Below, piece by piece: positions 36,286 through 49,075 of a stretch of 64,000 nucleotides of DNA. Both the position numbers and the translations under genes were made by a program. Origin of the DNA: Tyto alba (taxonomy: Eukaryota; Chordata; Aves; Strigiformes; Tytonidae); the NCBI RefSeq assembly GCF_018691265.1, contig NW_024881300.1, forward strand, positions 4,826,546-4,890,545. Reading direction: 5' to 3'. The notes beneath the pieces are model-generated. The model was not told the origin of the DNA. It did no database searches and saw only the letters and a list, made by a program, of their open reading frames with translations. Positions within the stretch are counted from its first letter, which is position 1. The number at the start of each line of letters is the position of its first letter.

Positions 36286-39200
36286 GTGGGTATTCAGAGA
36301 GGCTGGGTAACTTGTAAGTGTGTGCATGGGTCTAAATGTTGGTGGAAGGACTGAAGAACTTGTGAGGAAGATTTCTGTAAATTCAGGGTTGAACAGAAAA
36401 GAAAATATGATCTACCATTACTGGTTCCAGAGGTGAGAGCCTCAAAGGTCTTAATGTTCGGTATTCATGTATCTGCAGTGCAGAGCAAGCTACTCTGGTA
36501 TAAGTTGTACACCTCAGGATGTGTGTTCCTCAGCTGTAAATAGATATATTGTGGATTCTCATATTTTTATCACATAGAAAGTTTGGTTCTTTCCTAATCC
36601 TTTTCTCACCAATCTATACCCTGCCTTTTGCAATCCTGTCCTTAGTCCCTCTAGAATGGAACTGCAATGCCAACAGCTTGCAGCACCTTGTAAAATCTTT
36701 CCCAGCTTTTCCAAACAGGGAGATTTTATCTACTTGCCTGCCACTTGAGCAAGGACTTTAGCTGCTTAAACTGGCTGCTTGTCAAATGCAGCTTAAAAAA
36801 AGAAGGGAGAAGGTTCATCTTGTGTGAGAGGTTTTACCTTTTTTTCATACAGTAATATGGGAGTACTGCTTTAGTGGAGTTCCCTTTGCACATCGCATTG
36901 AGTATCTGTCTGCATACATGTGGGATTGCAACATGGTACCGAGAAAGTGCTTTGTCTCAGTTTATGTAAGCCTAGAAATTAAACGTAGAAAAACTCTGGT
37001 TGGACACTAAATGTGCATTGGTAGGAGTTTTTCTTGATACACAGTTCTGAATTCTTTGTCTTATCCTTTTACTCCTCCTGATAGCTTTAGTCTTTGCTTT
37101 TATGTGGGAAACAGCAATATACTAATTTCCACCTTCACCGTTACTTAAACAATGATTTTCCTAGCCCAAGTAAGAGTGAGAGCAGTGCCTGTGTAAATTG
37201 CAATAAGTGGTTTTGCAGCATAAATCAAGCAATCAATGAAATTGAGTTCTTGGCTTAAAAAGCCAAAAGTGGTCTCACTTTCCTGAAAAGCATTGCTACA
37301 GACACCAGAGGTGTAAATCTTCATCATATTAAATTGCAGTGGAGCCAGCGGGACCTGGGATAAGAGAAGAGAGAATGCCTACCAGGAAAAGGGGACCTCT
37401 GCCTTTCTTACCCTTCGTGGCCTATTAAGATAATATTCTCTTTGCCAAGTCCAGGAAACATACTTGCGTCCAGATCTGTTGTTCCATATTGTGTTAGTAA
37501 GACCACATCAATTTTTCTATGTTATTTTAATCTCACAAATATTGAATCCCAGTTTCTCCCCTTCGAATGAAGTTTGAGGTAATTGGTTACTTGTTCCATA
37601 TTTTGGATGAAGGAGGTTGATTTTGTTTTTACATGGTAGACAAGAAATCCAAAGGACATCTATAATGGTGCAAAGCACTAGAGATCCGTATGAATGACCA
37701 TAATAAGGTAGACTAAAGACAGTATTCAAAGAACACCCAGAAATTGGGCTTTTAATTATGTCTTCAGATATTCATCAAAACCAAAATTTATGCTGTGTTT
37801 CTTTATCACTGCAGAGTCATTGATATTGAAACTTCTGTTTTGCCTAAGCATGAATGAATCCAAAAGGCTTTCTAAATCATCACAAAGACTGTAGAAGAAT
37901 TGTAATGCATAGCTCTACATTTTTGCTGTTTAATATTATGTATAATTGTGCTTTAAAACTGTGCTAATGCAGCCATCCTTCCCCTTCTGCATTTGGATTC
38001 TTCAAAGTATTTTTCATCGACTGTACTTTTATTTTAGTTTCTGCTATACTTAAAACGATGCCTAATATTTAAAAAGTAGAATACTCTTCTTGGGCTGATA
38101 ATTCTTGATGTGAGAATGAGAACTACCTAGTGCTCAGTCATGGGAAACAAGGACTACTTTTTTACATGAATTAGAATGATCAGATGTGTTTAAATGTGAT
38201 TTTTCTTCTTTCCTAAGGTTTATCATATTTTACATGTATTTGTAAGTGCATACAGTTACAAACAACCATGAAAGAACTGGAACGCACTATTACAAATGTT
38301 GTTGTGACCATTTTTTTTCTCTTTTTGTTACATAATGTATATGACTGTCCAGAAAATGATCCTTTGTCCTAAAAGAGACAAACTTTTGAAATTTTTATTG
38401 TGATGCAAAATATGAATGAAAGAGCAGGTGCATGCACTGCATCTCAATCTCTCCTGCTGGAGTTGTTCCACTTGATATAAATAATTAAATGTTCAACTGG
38501 CCACAGTGGGGAGAATAGAGCGAGTGAGCAAGAATGGCAATACAGCCCAGGGGCCAGAACAGTCCTCTGGACTACAGGAAAATCCAGGGTCAGCTCCTTC
38601 CTCCAAATCATGTGAACATGTCCGTATTTCTTGCAGGAGTGTCCTAAGGACTACTTTGGAACTGCTTACACTCGCTTGTACATGTCTGATTACTGTGCAT
38701 CATATCCAGTTGGAAGGTTACGAGGGCAAACACTTCTTCAAGAGTTTCAGTGGGGAAAAAGAGTTTTGTCATGGTTATGGCCACATCTAATAATATATAG
38801 GATTTATAATATTAGCTTGTCATGGCTTCCAATGTACTTCAGTGTTAGTCAAGCTCAAGATAATAAATACAGTGAAATACCTTATAGGGGAACTAGAACT
38901 TGAGAATTTAATTTGCAAGAGTAGGGTATAATATCATCTATTTCCTACAGCTGCTTAGTTTCTAAATTTGATATCTTAAAACTGTTGGAGTTGCTATAAT
39001 TTCAGATAAAATGTCTTCCCACAGGCAAAAGATAATTTTTCATAAGCTTTTTAAAAACTAATAAAGTAGTAATCTACAGTATTTTATTATTTAGAACCCC
39101 AGCCTTGGGGATATGATTTGCAAGGATTTTTTTATATCTCAATTCCGGGTGTACTTGTGAGCAGCCTGTGTGAATATATCTGTCAGTCTTTTCTATAGGT

Positions 39201-42200
39201 TTTTTTCTTTTTACCAAATGCTGTCTACATTCAGTCCATAGAAACACTACCACCTCTTTAAGTGGTAATGCTCCCTGCAGAGTTTTTAGCCTGTAGGAGA
39301 TATGATTAGGGGGTGATAGTGTTAAGCACTCCTCCTGTATCTGCTGGCCCACTATGATAACCTTAGGGTTACAATGCATGTCTGACAAATACAATTCCAT
39401 TGTGACTAGCGCCTTATGGCAATTTAGGAGGCTTATTCATCATTTTACAACAGACTTCTGTCAGGGATTTTGCTTATTTGCCCTTCACTGGTGTACAGTA
39501 GTTGTAGGTTTATCTCTAGGAGTCCAGCCCTAATAACCAATAACAAAGTGCTTAAGCTCTAAGCTTGTGAGAAATGGACTTGCATTATACTCCAACTGCA
39601 CCTTAGCTCTTGACTGATAAGACAATGTGTCTTTGAGAGAAGGAAGGATTTGTATGAACTGATCCTTTACAGTACGGTGTACGCATTGGTAGAAGATACA
39701 GGCAAGTACATTGTGTTCTAACCATCCAGAGCCTAGCTTTTCACACATAAAAATACACCCTTGCTGTCATTAGAAATGTTTCCTTTAAAATATGAAAGTG
39801 AAGAGATATCTTTCCTTGGAAATTGCACTACAAAGTTGTTTGTAATGATGATGTGGGATTTGGAAGAACTGAGTTACTTTTGATGAAATCCCCATGATTA
39901 TGGTTTAAATTACACAGATTTATTCAAGGAACAACAAAAGTTTTTTTTATTATTATTCAGATTCCTGCTGGGTTCTGGATATTAATTAGGTAGTGGTTCC
40001 AGATGAAATCCAGGAGAGAGGAAAAAAAATGCTACTCACATTTTAATAACCTAGAGAATTTTAAGTGGCTAACCATATTGTTTACTATATATCAGTCTGA
40101 AGAATAAAGAATAAAAGCGAATGAATAGACAGGCACACAGCATGGAAGAATAGCACCATACACCCTAGATAAAGTGCATTGTATATTCAAGGTTTAGATC
40201 TTCCACCCAGCAGATTTAGAGCGTGAGGGGGCAACATTTGAGAAGTGTATACTGAACAAACACAAACATGAGGATTGCCTTTTTTCAGTTTTAAGTGTGA
40301 AAACATTAGCTCTCCCTCTATGCCTTTGAAGTCTTCTCTTTCTAGCAAAGCTCTGGCAGGAGGGAGGTCTTTCAATTAGTTTCTCACCCATAATGATTTC
40401 TTTGAGAAATTTTAATCAGGTTTTCCATCACAGAGTGCATTTGTTGCTGGTACTTGATCTCTTGGCCAGCTGAAGCTTCTGTGGTCCTTTGTCTCTTGAG
40501 CAGTTGGGCCTTTTATAAACTTTCTGGAGTAGTAATTAATCATGGAACTTTTCTACCTTTTTTGAGGTGCAAAACTGTGCACAGAGTAAAATACAGTGTA
40601 GTGACATGAGCTAATTATCTGCAGTGTTATCAAGATAAGAGATAACATGTTAGCAGTAATGCCTACAACAGCATAATTACATTCTGTTTCCATTATTTTG
40701 TAGTAACCATATAATTAGCTCACTGTACCAGAAGCTGTCTGCTTTTTATGGCAACCTGTACTGCTAATCACTAGAAAAGTTTGTGTAAGTGATCTGTAGC
40801 CTTTACACTCGGAGAGTGGTACCAAGCAATTTGAAGGGGTAGCTGTATGCTGGCCCCTTGTGTAGAGGCAAGGAGTGAGAGAGGAGAGACTGACAAAACT
40901 GTAGGAGCAGAAGGACGGAAACCTTTGCTACAACTTCACCAAAACGTTTAGTAAAGTGTTAACCACTTCATACAGTTTCCTCTGGGTTAAAATATACGTA
41001 TCTGTCCTTATTGTCCTGCATTTAGTCTACATTAAAGAAATTTTCAGCATTCAGTATGTGTTGATTCCCTTAAACAATATAATGTATTCTGACTCTGATC
41101 TTCAAAGGGGATGCTTTCTTATAAAAGCAGAACTTCAGGAAGGAAGGGGCTCAGCAGGGCCAGATTATTCGTTATGAAAGGGCATTTTTCAGGGATGTTG
41201 TCCTCTAGCGAGGAATTCCTCTCCAATGCTAGGGAGATGCATTACTTTCCTGTTGCTGTGTATTGTGGTTCCCCGTGTCAGTGGAAGGCAGGTCAGAGCT
41301 GCACCAGTGGTGTCTTGGAGCTGGGGCTGCCATACCCACTGGGGCTCACTGGGCGAGGAGGTCAGGCTGACGCTTGGGAGAAGTTGCTGGAAGGAAGAGG
41401 AAGGGCAGAGCCGAGCTGGGTCCCTGCACAGCTGCGTGCTGCCTACCCAAGGTCACAGCGATGGAATCAGTTTAGGACAAAGCTGCTGCAGACAACGGGG
41501 CAAAGCAAAAATCGTTTGGCACTATTATACTAAATTATTTCTGCTGTTACTGCTCCACAAGAGCTGGCTTTTGTGGGTACCAGAGAAATCCTGCATGTAT
41601 ACAGAACTTTAGAGTAGCAGGGAGGGAAAAATACAAGTGTTGTACACATTTAGGAGTTGGATTGGGAATTTTTTGCTGCTGTATTTCCTCCCACCCCCCG
41701 CCTCAATTTAAGTACAAATTCCTTAAATTTGGGGGAGAAAGAACATTATTTTTATCGCCATTCCCTCCTACTTAATTCCAACCCTGTTGTCAGTTAATTA
41801 TAGATGCTCCTTTTTCAGATAATATTGCATAATTCAACAGAAAACAAAAAAGCTCTGTAAAAAGTGGTTATTAAATTCAGCTTTAGATATTTGATATGGT
41901 TTCCAAGTACCTCTTTATTTATTTGAAAAAAGGAATCCTCTTGAAATGTGCTCTTTCTTCTTCCCCTCTGTGGCCCTTGGAGCTGGTCCCTCTGAGCACT
42001 GCTTGTACATTAATTATTATGGTAAGTAGGGAAGATCGGGTGATAACATGAATACTCTTAAAGCACACCACCAAGACTTTAAGGTAGGCAGCAGTGCTAC
42101 ATGGTTGTAAGCTATATGCTGCCTGATTTATTTATTTTTTTTAATGCACCAGTAAAATCAAGTCATTCTTTAGCTCCTGTTTGATCCCTCATTGTGGCCC

Positions 42201-42346
42201 TGTCCTTGTGGAGAGCCCCCTCTTGCTGCAGCTGCTGTTCCTTGTGTTCCATGAATTGCCCCGTTGTGTGCAGGAGGCAGCAAAATCAGGACCTCGGAAT
42301 AAAAGCTCCCTCTGCACTGTTGGAGTGGTCGTGCCAAAAACCACCT

Positions 42347-42390
42347 AGGTTTAATTCCGCTGAAATCAAGGAAGTTATACTAGGCGTTTT
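42347..42390. repeat. old sauropsid interspersed repeat fragment
   Basis: The phrase 'attccgctgaaatcaaggaa' followed by 'gttatactagg' matches 'attccattgaagtcaatggagttacactagg' of the family seen at 26610 and 36228. Confidence 0.45.
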
Positions 42391-44689
42391 TTGGGGTCCA
42401 TTCTAAACCGTTGCATTGCTCACTGCTTTATAAAGTGTTTAGCATGTGTTTTTTGTCCCCGAGGAGCTGCCTGTGTTTGAGCAGGAGTTCTGTGAGAGCG
42501 GGGAAGGGGGAGGCCCCCAGCGTGAGCTACTCGATCTTTTTCTTTCCTCTCAAGTGGTAGTAGTAAGGCACTCTACCTTTGCAAACAGAGGGGACCCTGT
42601 TGCTGGGACAAAGGGGAAACACATGAAGTCTAAGCAAGATTATTAATATTCTGGACATTTTAGGGTGTTCTGAAATTTCAGCAGATCATGATATGTACAG
42701 GACACATCTTTCTCATTAGCAACGTTAAGAAGGTTTAACTGGACGTCATGAGTTCAAGCAGTGCAGCAACAGAAAATTTATTTCCAATGCTTCCTTATCA
42801 GCCATTGATTAGAACAGATTCCTCACAGCTAGTAGAAGGGTCAGATTGTAGTTTGTTCTTGGGTGAAACATCCAAGCTGTCCTAACTTGGTTTCATGGAC
42901 TAAGATCTCTGTTTCTCTTCCTTTTGAATTCAATCTCAGTATAGTTCTAGCAGAGCAAAATTTGTTGCCGAGTGAATTCAAAATCTAATCACTGGTTTTA
43001 CCTGAGTTTCTCTTCATCTCAACACAGTGCTGGGACTCTAGGTCAAGTTCTGTTCTTGCTTCCATCTGTTGTCTGTAATCTGATGGTGTTGAATAGATAA
43101 AACCCCAGCAGTTCTCCCATGCTTGGCTTGAGGAGTGTCACGTACCTACGTGGCTCTTTTTCCTTGCCTTCTTGACTACTTTCTAGATAAAATATTATGC
43201 AAAAGCAAAGAAGAGAAGGTAAACATGCTGAAACCTCCACGAAGTGTCTTATCTCCTGAAAATCAGGATGCTAGGCTCTAGTAAAGCTGGTGGTTTTGAT
43301 ATTCATTAGCTGCTGTAGACCTTTCACTGCCATTCAGACTGGCATGCAACTGTGCTGGGATCTTATTCTGCATCTCCCTATTGATTTAAAAAAAAAAAAA
43401 TAGTAATTTGTCAGAGCAGTAGAAAAGTGTCAACAAAATCCATGGGTTTTAAAAGGTAAAATATTTACAAACCATTTGTAGACGGTGACTTGAATATTGC
43501 AAATATTTGTTCTACTTGCAAATTGGCTACTTGAATACTCTGCATAAAATCACGTGGAGCTACATAAAACATGGGAGAATGCAGTAGCTTGATGTATTTT
43601 GTTGCATTTGTAAACCTGAAATCTTTATTTTGGATAGGAAACGGGATGAAGGGATAAATGACTCATTAACATCAGTTTGGTACCAAATTCCAGAGCACTG
43701 GGTCTGTGGCTAATACATAGACTGCATTGGACTCTGCATACTCTAGTGCTCAGTGCACGATGGATGTGTGTTCTATGGCATTTCTGCTTGTCCTAGTTAC
43801 TGGTTGCCCCATAGAGATTTCATAATAAAAAGTTGAAGTATTTGAGGTGGAAAGGGGATTAAAGGGCTTTTGAGCCATCTCTAAAACAGTTTGGAACATC
43901 TACTGTGCATTTAATCAGCAAAACAAGAAAAGAGGCATACTTCAAATGATCAAACCTGCCTAAAAGAGTCAGTTATCTCCAGTCTGTCTTTATATGAACA
44001 TTATAAAGCTGGAGTAACGCTAGTCTGGTTTACAGTCATGGAAGGTATAATTTGCTTTTCTAGTATAATATTTTAAGCCAACAGAGCCTGTGGATGTTGA
44101 TAGCTTAACACTGCTGAAGTACTTCATACAAGACTTATGCCATTAAATAGGCAGAATGACTTACCCATTTAAAGGAATATTGCTATTGTATAAGCTGGTA
44201 CAGCTCTTTATTTGCCTTACCATTACATAACTAAGAAAAAGGAAAGCAGGAAGGAAAAGTATTGTTTCTCACTCTTGGAGAAAAATGATCAATAAATACT
44301 GTAGCTGCAAAAGAACTTGTATTTTTTTTCTAAAGAGATGCTTGAAAATTATAGCAATGGTTGCCTTTCAAGTATCATTTAACATCTGTGGGTGTTAAAA
44401 CACCTCGCTTGCAGACTAATAACTGTTCTTTCTGTAGGGCACAAAGCCAGCGCTCAGACCTACTAACAAAGTGAGATTCGTTTCAATGTGTGTTTTTAGG
44501 GAGTAGTTTAATTGCGAAGTTGACTCTTATTAAAAGGGAACAATGAGAAAACAGGTAAGTTATCTGTGGTCTTTCTGGCCCTTCTCCTAAAACAGCAATT
44601 ATACCACTGCTCATACGCTAAGTTAATCTGCATTTTTAATTTGTGCTTTTGAAAAGTACACGTTTGGTTCCGGGATATTTGTCAGTGTG

Positions 44690-45075
44690 TTGCCTAACTG
44701 TGGCTTGGCAGAAAGTGCCTGGCACCGCCGCTGTCCTAATTAATCAGCTCCATAGGAGGCAAAGGTGATGGCAGCCTCCACAGCCTTGGTGACCATTCCC
44801 CTTCTCAAAGGCCATTCAGGCACTGCCTGCCCCAATGGGGAATGTTTGCTGCCTCTGGTAGTTGCAGAGTAACAGAGGGAAATAGGGGCCAACAACCTCC
44901 AAAAATCTATTTTATCCTTAATTCCCCCTAGCTTTCTAGATATAGACCTGCAGTGTACCTGGAGATCAGTTAGTAGAGAGCACAAACCCCCTTTGCCTCA
45001 GCTGACTTTTCTTAGCAGAAAGTATTAAAGTCTTCCTCATTGCCGCTTACGACTCAATATCCTTTGCCATCCTGC
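44690..45075. promoter_or_regulatory. candidate regulatory element (NFI and homeodomain sites)
   Basis: A mixed-composition block stands out from AT-rich DNA on both sides. It contains TTGGCAGAAAGTGCC (44705-44719), close to the NFI palindrome TTGGC-N5-GCCAA, followed by TAATTAATCAG (44737-44747). It lacks simple repeats and recognisable transposon phrases. The regulatory role is inference from motif density, and conservation cannot be assessed here. Confidence 0.25.
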
Positions 45076-45821
45076 TAAACCAAGGAAATTATATTAAATG
45101 AGGATCTATAACAGACCTTGAGGAACATTTTGGTAATATCTGAGGTCAGTCAGGGAGGGCAATGCAAATGGGGTTCAGTACTACTCTTAGTGAAATCGAT
45201 AGCATTGGCCTTGAGAAGAACAGAATGATGTAGCTCTATGACAGAAACCACCTGTGGAGTGCCCAGTGTTTTCTTTGCTGACACATAAAGCGTGTCCTAA
45301 TAAAGTGATGGAGTGGAGGAACTGCAACATGAGGGTTTCAATAGTTCTTAATCAGTCTTCTAATTTGGGACTTAAAATAGATAAACCTCAGTGCTAAAGG
45401 CAACGTGGCCTAAAAATCTGTTGTTGTCTTAATGGTTGCAGGAATGCAAGAAAAGAGTTAGGTATATAGTTATATAGCTATGTATATATTACTGTTGTAT
45501 GATACATCTAAAGGTATATGTGTGTATTAGAACAAAGGATATCATGTAGAGTGGAAATGATACAGAAATCTTTTGAGAAATCATGAAATTTCAGATGAGA
45601 AGCTCCCCTCTAAAAGTGAAAACAAAAGAGAAAAAAGGGTTAACCCCAAACTTTTCCTAAAAGATGTCTTAAAGAAGATTACACAAAGCGCTTTCATCAT
45701 TGGGAATCCTTCTAATATGCAAATGCGTTTGGAATAAGTATTGGGTAAAAGAAATGTAGTTTGATTAATGGAACCTGTCCTTTATAGTTCTCTTGCAATG
45801 TGTAAGGCTCTGTGTTGTGCC

Positions 45822-45835
45822 TGTGTGTGTGTGTG
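45822..45835. repeat. (TG)7 microsatellite
   Basis: Seven consecutive TG units. A short dinucleotide repeat. Confidence 0.9.
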
Positions 45836-45839
45836 CATG

Positions 45840-45925
45840 TTACAGCAGTAGCGTAAGCATGCTGGCAAAAGCCACTGCCAAGTCTCATTAATTGCAACTC
45901 CCGCAGACTTATTCAGCCATAGAAC
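45840..45925. promoter_or_regulatory. candidate regulatory element with TCTCATTAATTGCAA
   Basis: The block contains TCTCATTAATTGCAA (45883-45897), an ATTA/TAAT homeodomain-type core, preceded by 'tgctggcaaaagccactgcc'. Fourteen of the same 15 bases recur at 48954-48968. Function is inferred from the motif and its reuse only. Confidence 0.25.
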
Positions 45926-46589
45926 TCTTATTTGTGGTGTAGTTTTACATTAATTTGGGACTTGGGTTTCCTTTAAATTTCAAACTGCATAGAGCAAAGT
46001 GTATCCTATTTAAAGGAAAGAAAAAACAGAAGAAGGCTAGCTCTTAGGAGAGAAGCAAGATGATTTACCCCTTAAATTCATTAGGATTGCTATATGGTCT
46101 CAATTTTGTTGACAAGTGCAGTCCAAACTCCCCAATAAGTGAGAAATTTCCTATCCAGCATACTGTTTCAGCCAAAGCTGTGTAATTGCCCAATATCATA
46201 GGCATAAACGGCAGGAGGGCAAAGGAGTTCAGTCAAGACCCCCCAGTGTTTGTGTTTGGTATGAAACACTCCATACAAAAATAATGATTTTGGCTCCTTG
46301 AGCCTCCCCCCGGTAGTATTTTCAAAAACTTTGCCAGTTGCTGTTGTACTTTGTTCTCCAAGAGTACACTGTAGAAAATGCAGCTTCACTAAAGAGTGGC
46401 CAAAGGTTAGATATTTGTGGGGAAATAAAGGAATTTTTTATATATATCAAAGCTTTGTGCAAATACATTAATTTATTTTGGATAATATTTGGTGTGTTTC
46501 CAACAAGGCTGAGCTGTCCACCACTTCTAAAATTGTCATGATTTCTGCCTGGCTTTAATTTTTGCAACCATTCTCTGAACAACAATGAC

Positions 46590-46800
46590 TGCTTAAGACA
46601 TTTGTTAAAAGTCACTAATGTTAATTTTACACATGAAGAAAAAAATCTAATCGAGCACTTCTGTAGATACTCACCATTAAGTTAATATTATGGACTTTTA
46701 ACGGATGTTCTAATTAAGCTTTCCTATTAATTAGAAGATTTCTCCAATTAAAACCAGATCCTTTGTGGCCAGTATTTCCTTTTGCACTTTAAATTTAAAA
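46590..46800. promoter_or_regulatory. candidate regulatory element, homeodomain-site cluster
   Basis: TAATTAA (46711-46717), ATTAATTAG (46727-46735) and CAATTAAAA (46745-46753) lie within about 45 bases, with 'gttaat' just upstream and 'ctttgtggcc' (a RUNX- or TCF-like word) just after. Clusters of TAATTA cores are typical of developmental enhancers, but they also arise by chance in AT-rich DNA. Confidence 0.25.
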
Positions 46801-47516
46801 CTTGGAAATAACCAATGATGGACAAGTCATAAATGCAGGTAAGGAAAAACTTTACTTTTTATGTTGGTGTCACTTGGAGATGAGCTCTTCTGATGGAGGG
46901 AAGTTCTCCAAGTGCACTGGGGGAGAGGAAACAAATGGTTTATATGGTAGGAAAAAAGCATGTATTTATTGATCCTTCCATCTGTCATATATGTATGCTG
47001 TATATCAAATCAGCATTCTCCTAGGAATTTTGGTATCCTGGATGTGGACACCAAAGTGCCTTTAATTAAAATACTTCTCTGAATATATCTTGTTTCTATA
47101 GTTTACTGTTTATTTTTAAACTATGAAAATATGGCAGAAATGGAACTGATGGACATCAGAGTACTTCAAAAGATCCATCATTTCTCAACCCAGTGACTTA
47201 AATTCTTATTTTATTTCATGTACGAGGAAAGCAAGACAGAGTTCTTTTTAGTATCTTATCTACAGATTTGGGAACAGGACTTGACTCAGTCCCTTGAGTT
47301 ATCTGCTAAAAACACACACTTCCTAAGAAAACCAAAAGCAGAAACAATTCAAACAAGTAGCAGAAAGAAAGGGGGGACTGAAGCTATGAGGCAACTTTGA
47401 ACTTTCAAGTCCCTCGCGTTGGAGCTCAGACGGTTGTCAGACACAACTGCACGAAGGCAGGTTAGGAAGGTTTGGGATGGCAGTCTCTATTTATCAGTTC
47501 TAAGGTCTGTATTTGA

Positions 47517-47613
47517 ACTTTATATGTGTATATCATGTATATTTTATATCATATATAGATAAATACAACATAAATATCTTATAAGAATTATATATTTAAA
47601 AAAATATATATTG
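47517..47613. repeat. AT-rich (TATA/ATAT) tract
   Basis: Almost entirely A and T, with repeated tatat, atatat and tttaaaaaaatatata words. It is immediately followed by the repeat at 47627, so it may be a degenerate microsatellite at an old insertion edge. Confidence 0.85.
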
Positions 47614-47626
47614 TTGAGATTAGGAA

Positions 47627-47745
47627 AATAAGAACTGTTATCTGGGGTCAGCCCAATGGCCTGTGTAGGCAGATGTCCTGTTCCAAACATTGGCTACTAT
47701 CTGATGATCCAGCAAGTGTTTATCCCACTTAATGTAAAATGAGCT
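47627..47745 (+). repeat. old sauropsid interspersed repeat copy
   Basis: The phrases 'aagaactgttatctggggtc', 'agcccaatggcctgtgtagg' and 'gatgtcctgttccaaacatt' followed by 'ggctactatctgatg' correspond in order to a widespread sauropsid repeat that reads 'aagaacggccatactgggtcagaccaatggtccatctagcccagtatcctgtcttccgacagtggcc...'. The order of several phrases makes the call fairly secure, though I do not assign the formal repeat name. Confidence 0.62.
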
Positions 47746-48039
47746 AATTACAAGATGACACAGAAAATTTTTCTAACCCCACGGAGGCAGTTGCTGGCCT
47801 ACATTCTGATGCATGTGGGTTGATACTCTAAGCATATGTGTGTCTTGCTGAGAGTTAGTTAAAGTTTTGAGAACAGAAAATAACTCCAAGGATCTTGAAC
47901 CGAATTCATCCCAGCTGTAACTTGACTAGGAAAACTTGCTTCCAGAGATTAATAGTGGCTTTGTATATTCAAGTGGTGACTTGTGCAGGCATATGCCCTC
48001 CAACAGACCTCTGTGCAATTTCATCTGGAGATTTTTCAG

Positions 48040-48123
48040 CTTTGGTATGGAAACCTTCACGTCTTGTGGAGCACCTCCAGGAGCCCTTTTTTGGGTAGGC
48101 TCCTCTGCAAATGCAGGTTTCAG
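48040..48123 (+). other. possible 84-base exon, unidentified
   Basis: The acceptor is 'catctggagatttttcag' and the donor GTTTCAG|gtaaca. The length of 84 is divisible by three and two frames are open, one of them FGMETFTSCGAPPGALFWVG. The third (begins LVWKPSRLVEHLQEPFFG) stops. No family is recognised. Neither main frame fits the phase needed by the exon at 50387, which argues against joining them directly. Confidence 0.14.
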
Positions 48124-48904
48124 GTAACAGGCAGCGGGTGAGGAACCCATACGGTTAAATCTCTGTCCTGGCACGCAGGAAGGGTCATCCTGGCTCCTCT
48201 TCAGGTGCGGAGTGTTGGGGCTTCCCCTGCAGAAGGCTTCACCACTAGTGCATTTCCCAAAGGAAAAGATGTTGCAGCCCCTTTTGTTCAAGTGGCAGTG
48301 AGCTAGGTGTAGTTTCACTGAAGTCGGCAGACTTTGGTCTGAACCTGTACGTTTTTATCTTTCAAGGTATGAGTTGTTAAAAGTGCTGAATATTTTTTTT
48401 TTTCTTTTTAATGGGTTCAGTAGCTTGGTAAAATAGGGTCATTACCACACAAGAGATCAAGCTCTTTCACCCTCTTGATCTTTTTTGATCTTGAAAAAGG
48501 TCAGAAGAATAAAGGTCTTACTGGGGATAAAAGTCTTAAGAGAAGTTCTTTAGTGGCAATTTTTAATGTTAGTATCTTTTTTTTTTTCCCCTACCATTGT
48601 TGTACAACTCAAGCATGGAGAAGAATAGCTTTAGTTAGGTTTGGGCTTTTTTGCGTAGTCATATACTTGGAAGCAGACCTGAAAGCTAAATCTTTGTTTT
48701 CTGCTAGCTATGTATTTCTTCCAAGGTCCCAGCTCAAGTGAGTGATATCTTTGTGGCTGCAAAAGCCTAAGGGGGACCCCTGCATGCACTCAGAAATACA
48801 ATTGCAAAAAGCTCATTCCTTTATACAGCGGATTACTTTTAGATTTGCTTCGATGTGATCTGTACAGATTCCCTTCATCTAAGGGGAGGTCTGATTCTCT
48901 TAGC

Positions 48905-49075
48905 TGACTTACGGAGCCACACACCAAGAGAGCCTTATTTTGCAGAAGCCAAATCTCATTAATGGCAATCTGCTGCCCATCTTTTAATTAGCCAAAGAAT
49001 CGGTGACAGTTCACAACCACAGCAGTGGCAATAAAGTAGCATTGTAATATAAAATAAGGTGAAGTGTCCACCAGA
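48905..49075. promoter_or_regulatory. candidate regulatory element with TCTCATTAATGGCAA
   Basis: The block contains TCTCATTAATGGCAA (48954-48968) and TTTAATTAGCC (48983-48993), with moderate GC and no repeat signature. The first motif is shared, with one difference, with 45883-45897. Both are preceded by a 'gcca' word. This is inference from motif content. Confidence 0.28.

Larger units (their letters stand above)
32840..44680. other. AT-rich non-coding DNA
   Basis: No gene is recognised. Contents are the hairpin at 33377, the T/G tract at 33902-33984, old repeat pieces at 36228-36285 and 42347-42390, and a weak exon-like block at 34529. A + frame of about 90 codons (38616-38903) follows an acceptor-like 'tatttcttgcag', but its peptide matches nothing I know and frames of this length are expected by chance. 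A GC-richer patch at about 41130-41500 carries overlapping open frames in two registers, which is also consistent with chance. Confidence 0.6.

Noticed and set aside
38616..38903. Open frame following an acceptor-like site at 38636
   Set aside because: The open stretch has no clear donor and matches no family I know. Frames of this length occur many times in the window.
41111..41612. Two overlapping + strand open frames of 128-140 codons
   Set aside because: They overlap in different registers in a locally GC-richer patch, where stops are rarer. Neither has a recognisable motif.
44219..44228. 10-base minus-strand microexon-like block between a long pyrimidine acceptor and a gtaagg donor
   Set aside because: Far below usual exon size and without any supporting neighbours.
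44500..44554. 55-base + strand block with good acceptor and AACAG|gtaagt donor
   Set aside because: All three frames contain stops, so it cannot be an internal coding exon. It could be a non-coding exon, but nothing else supports it.
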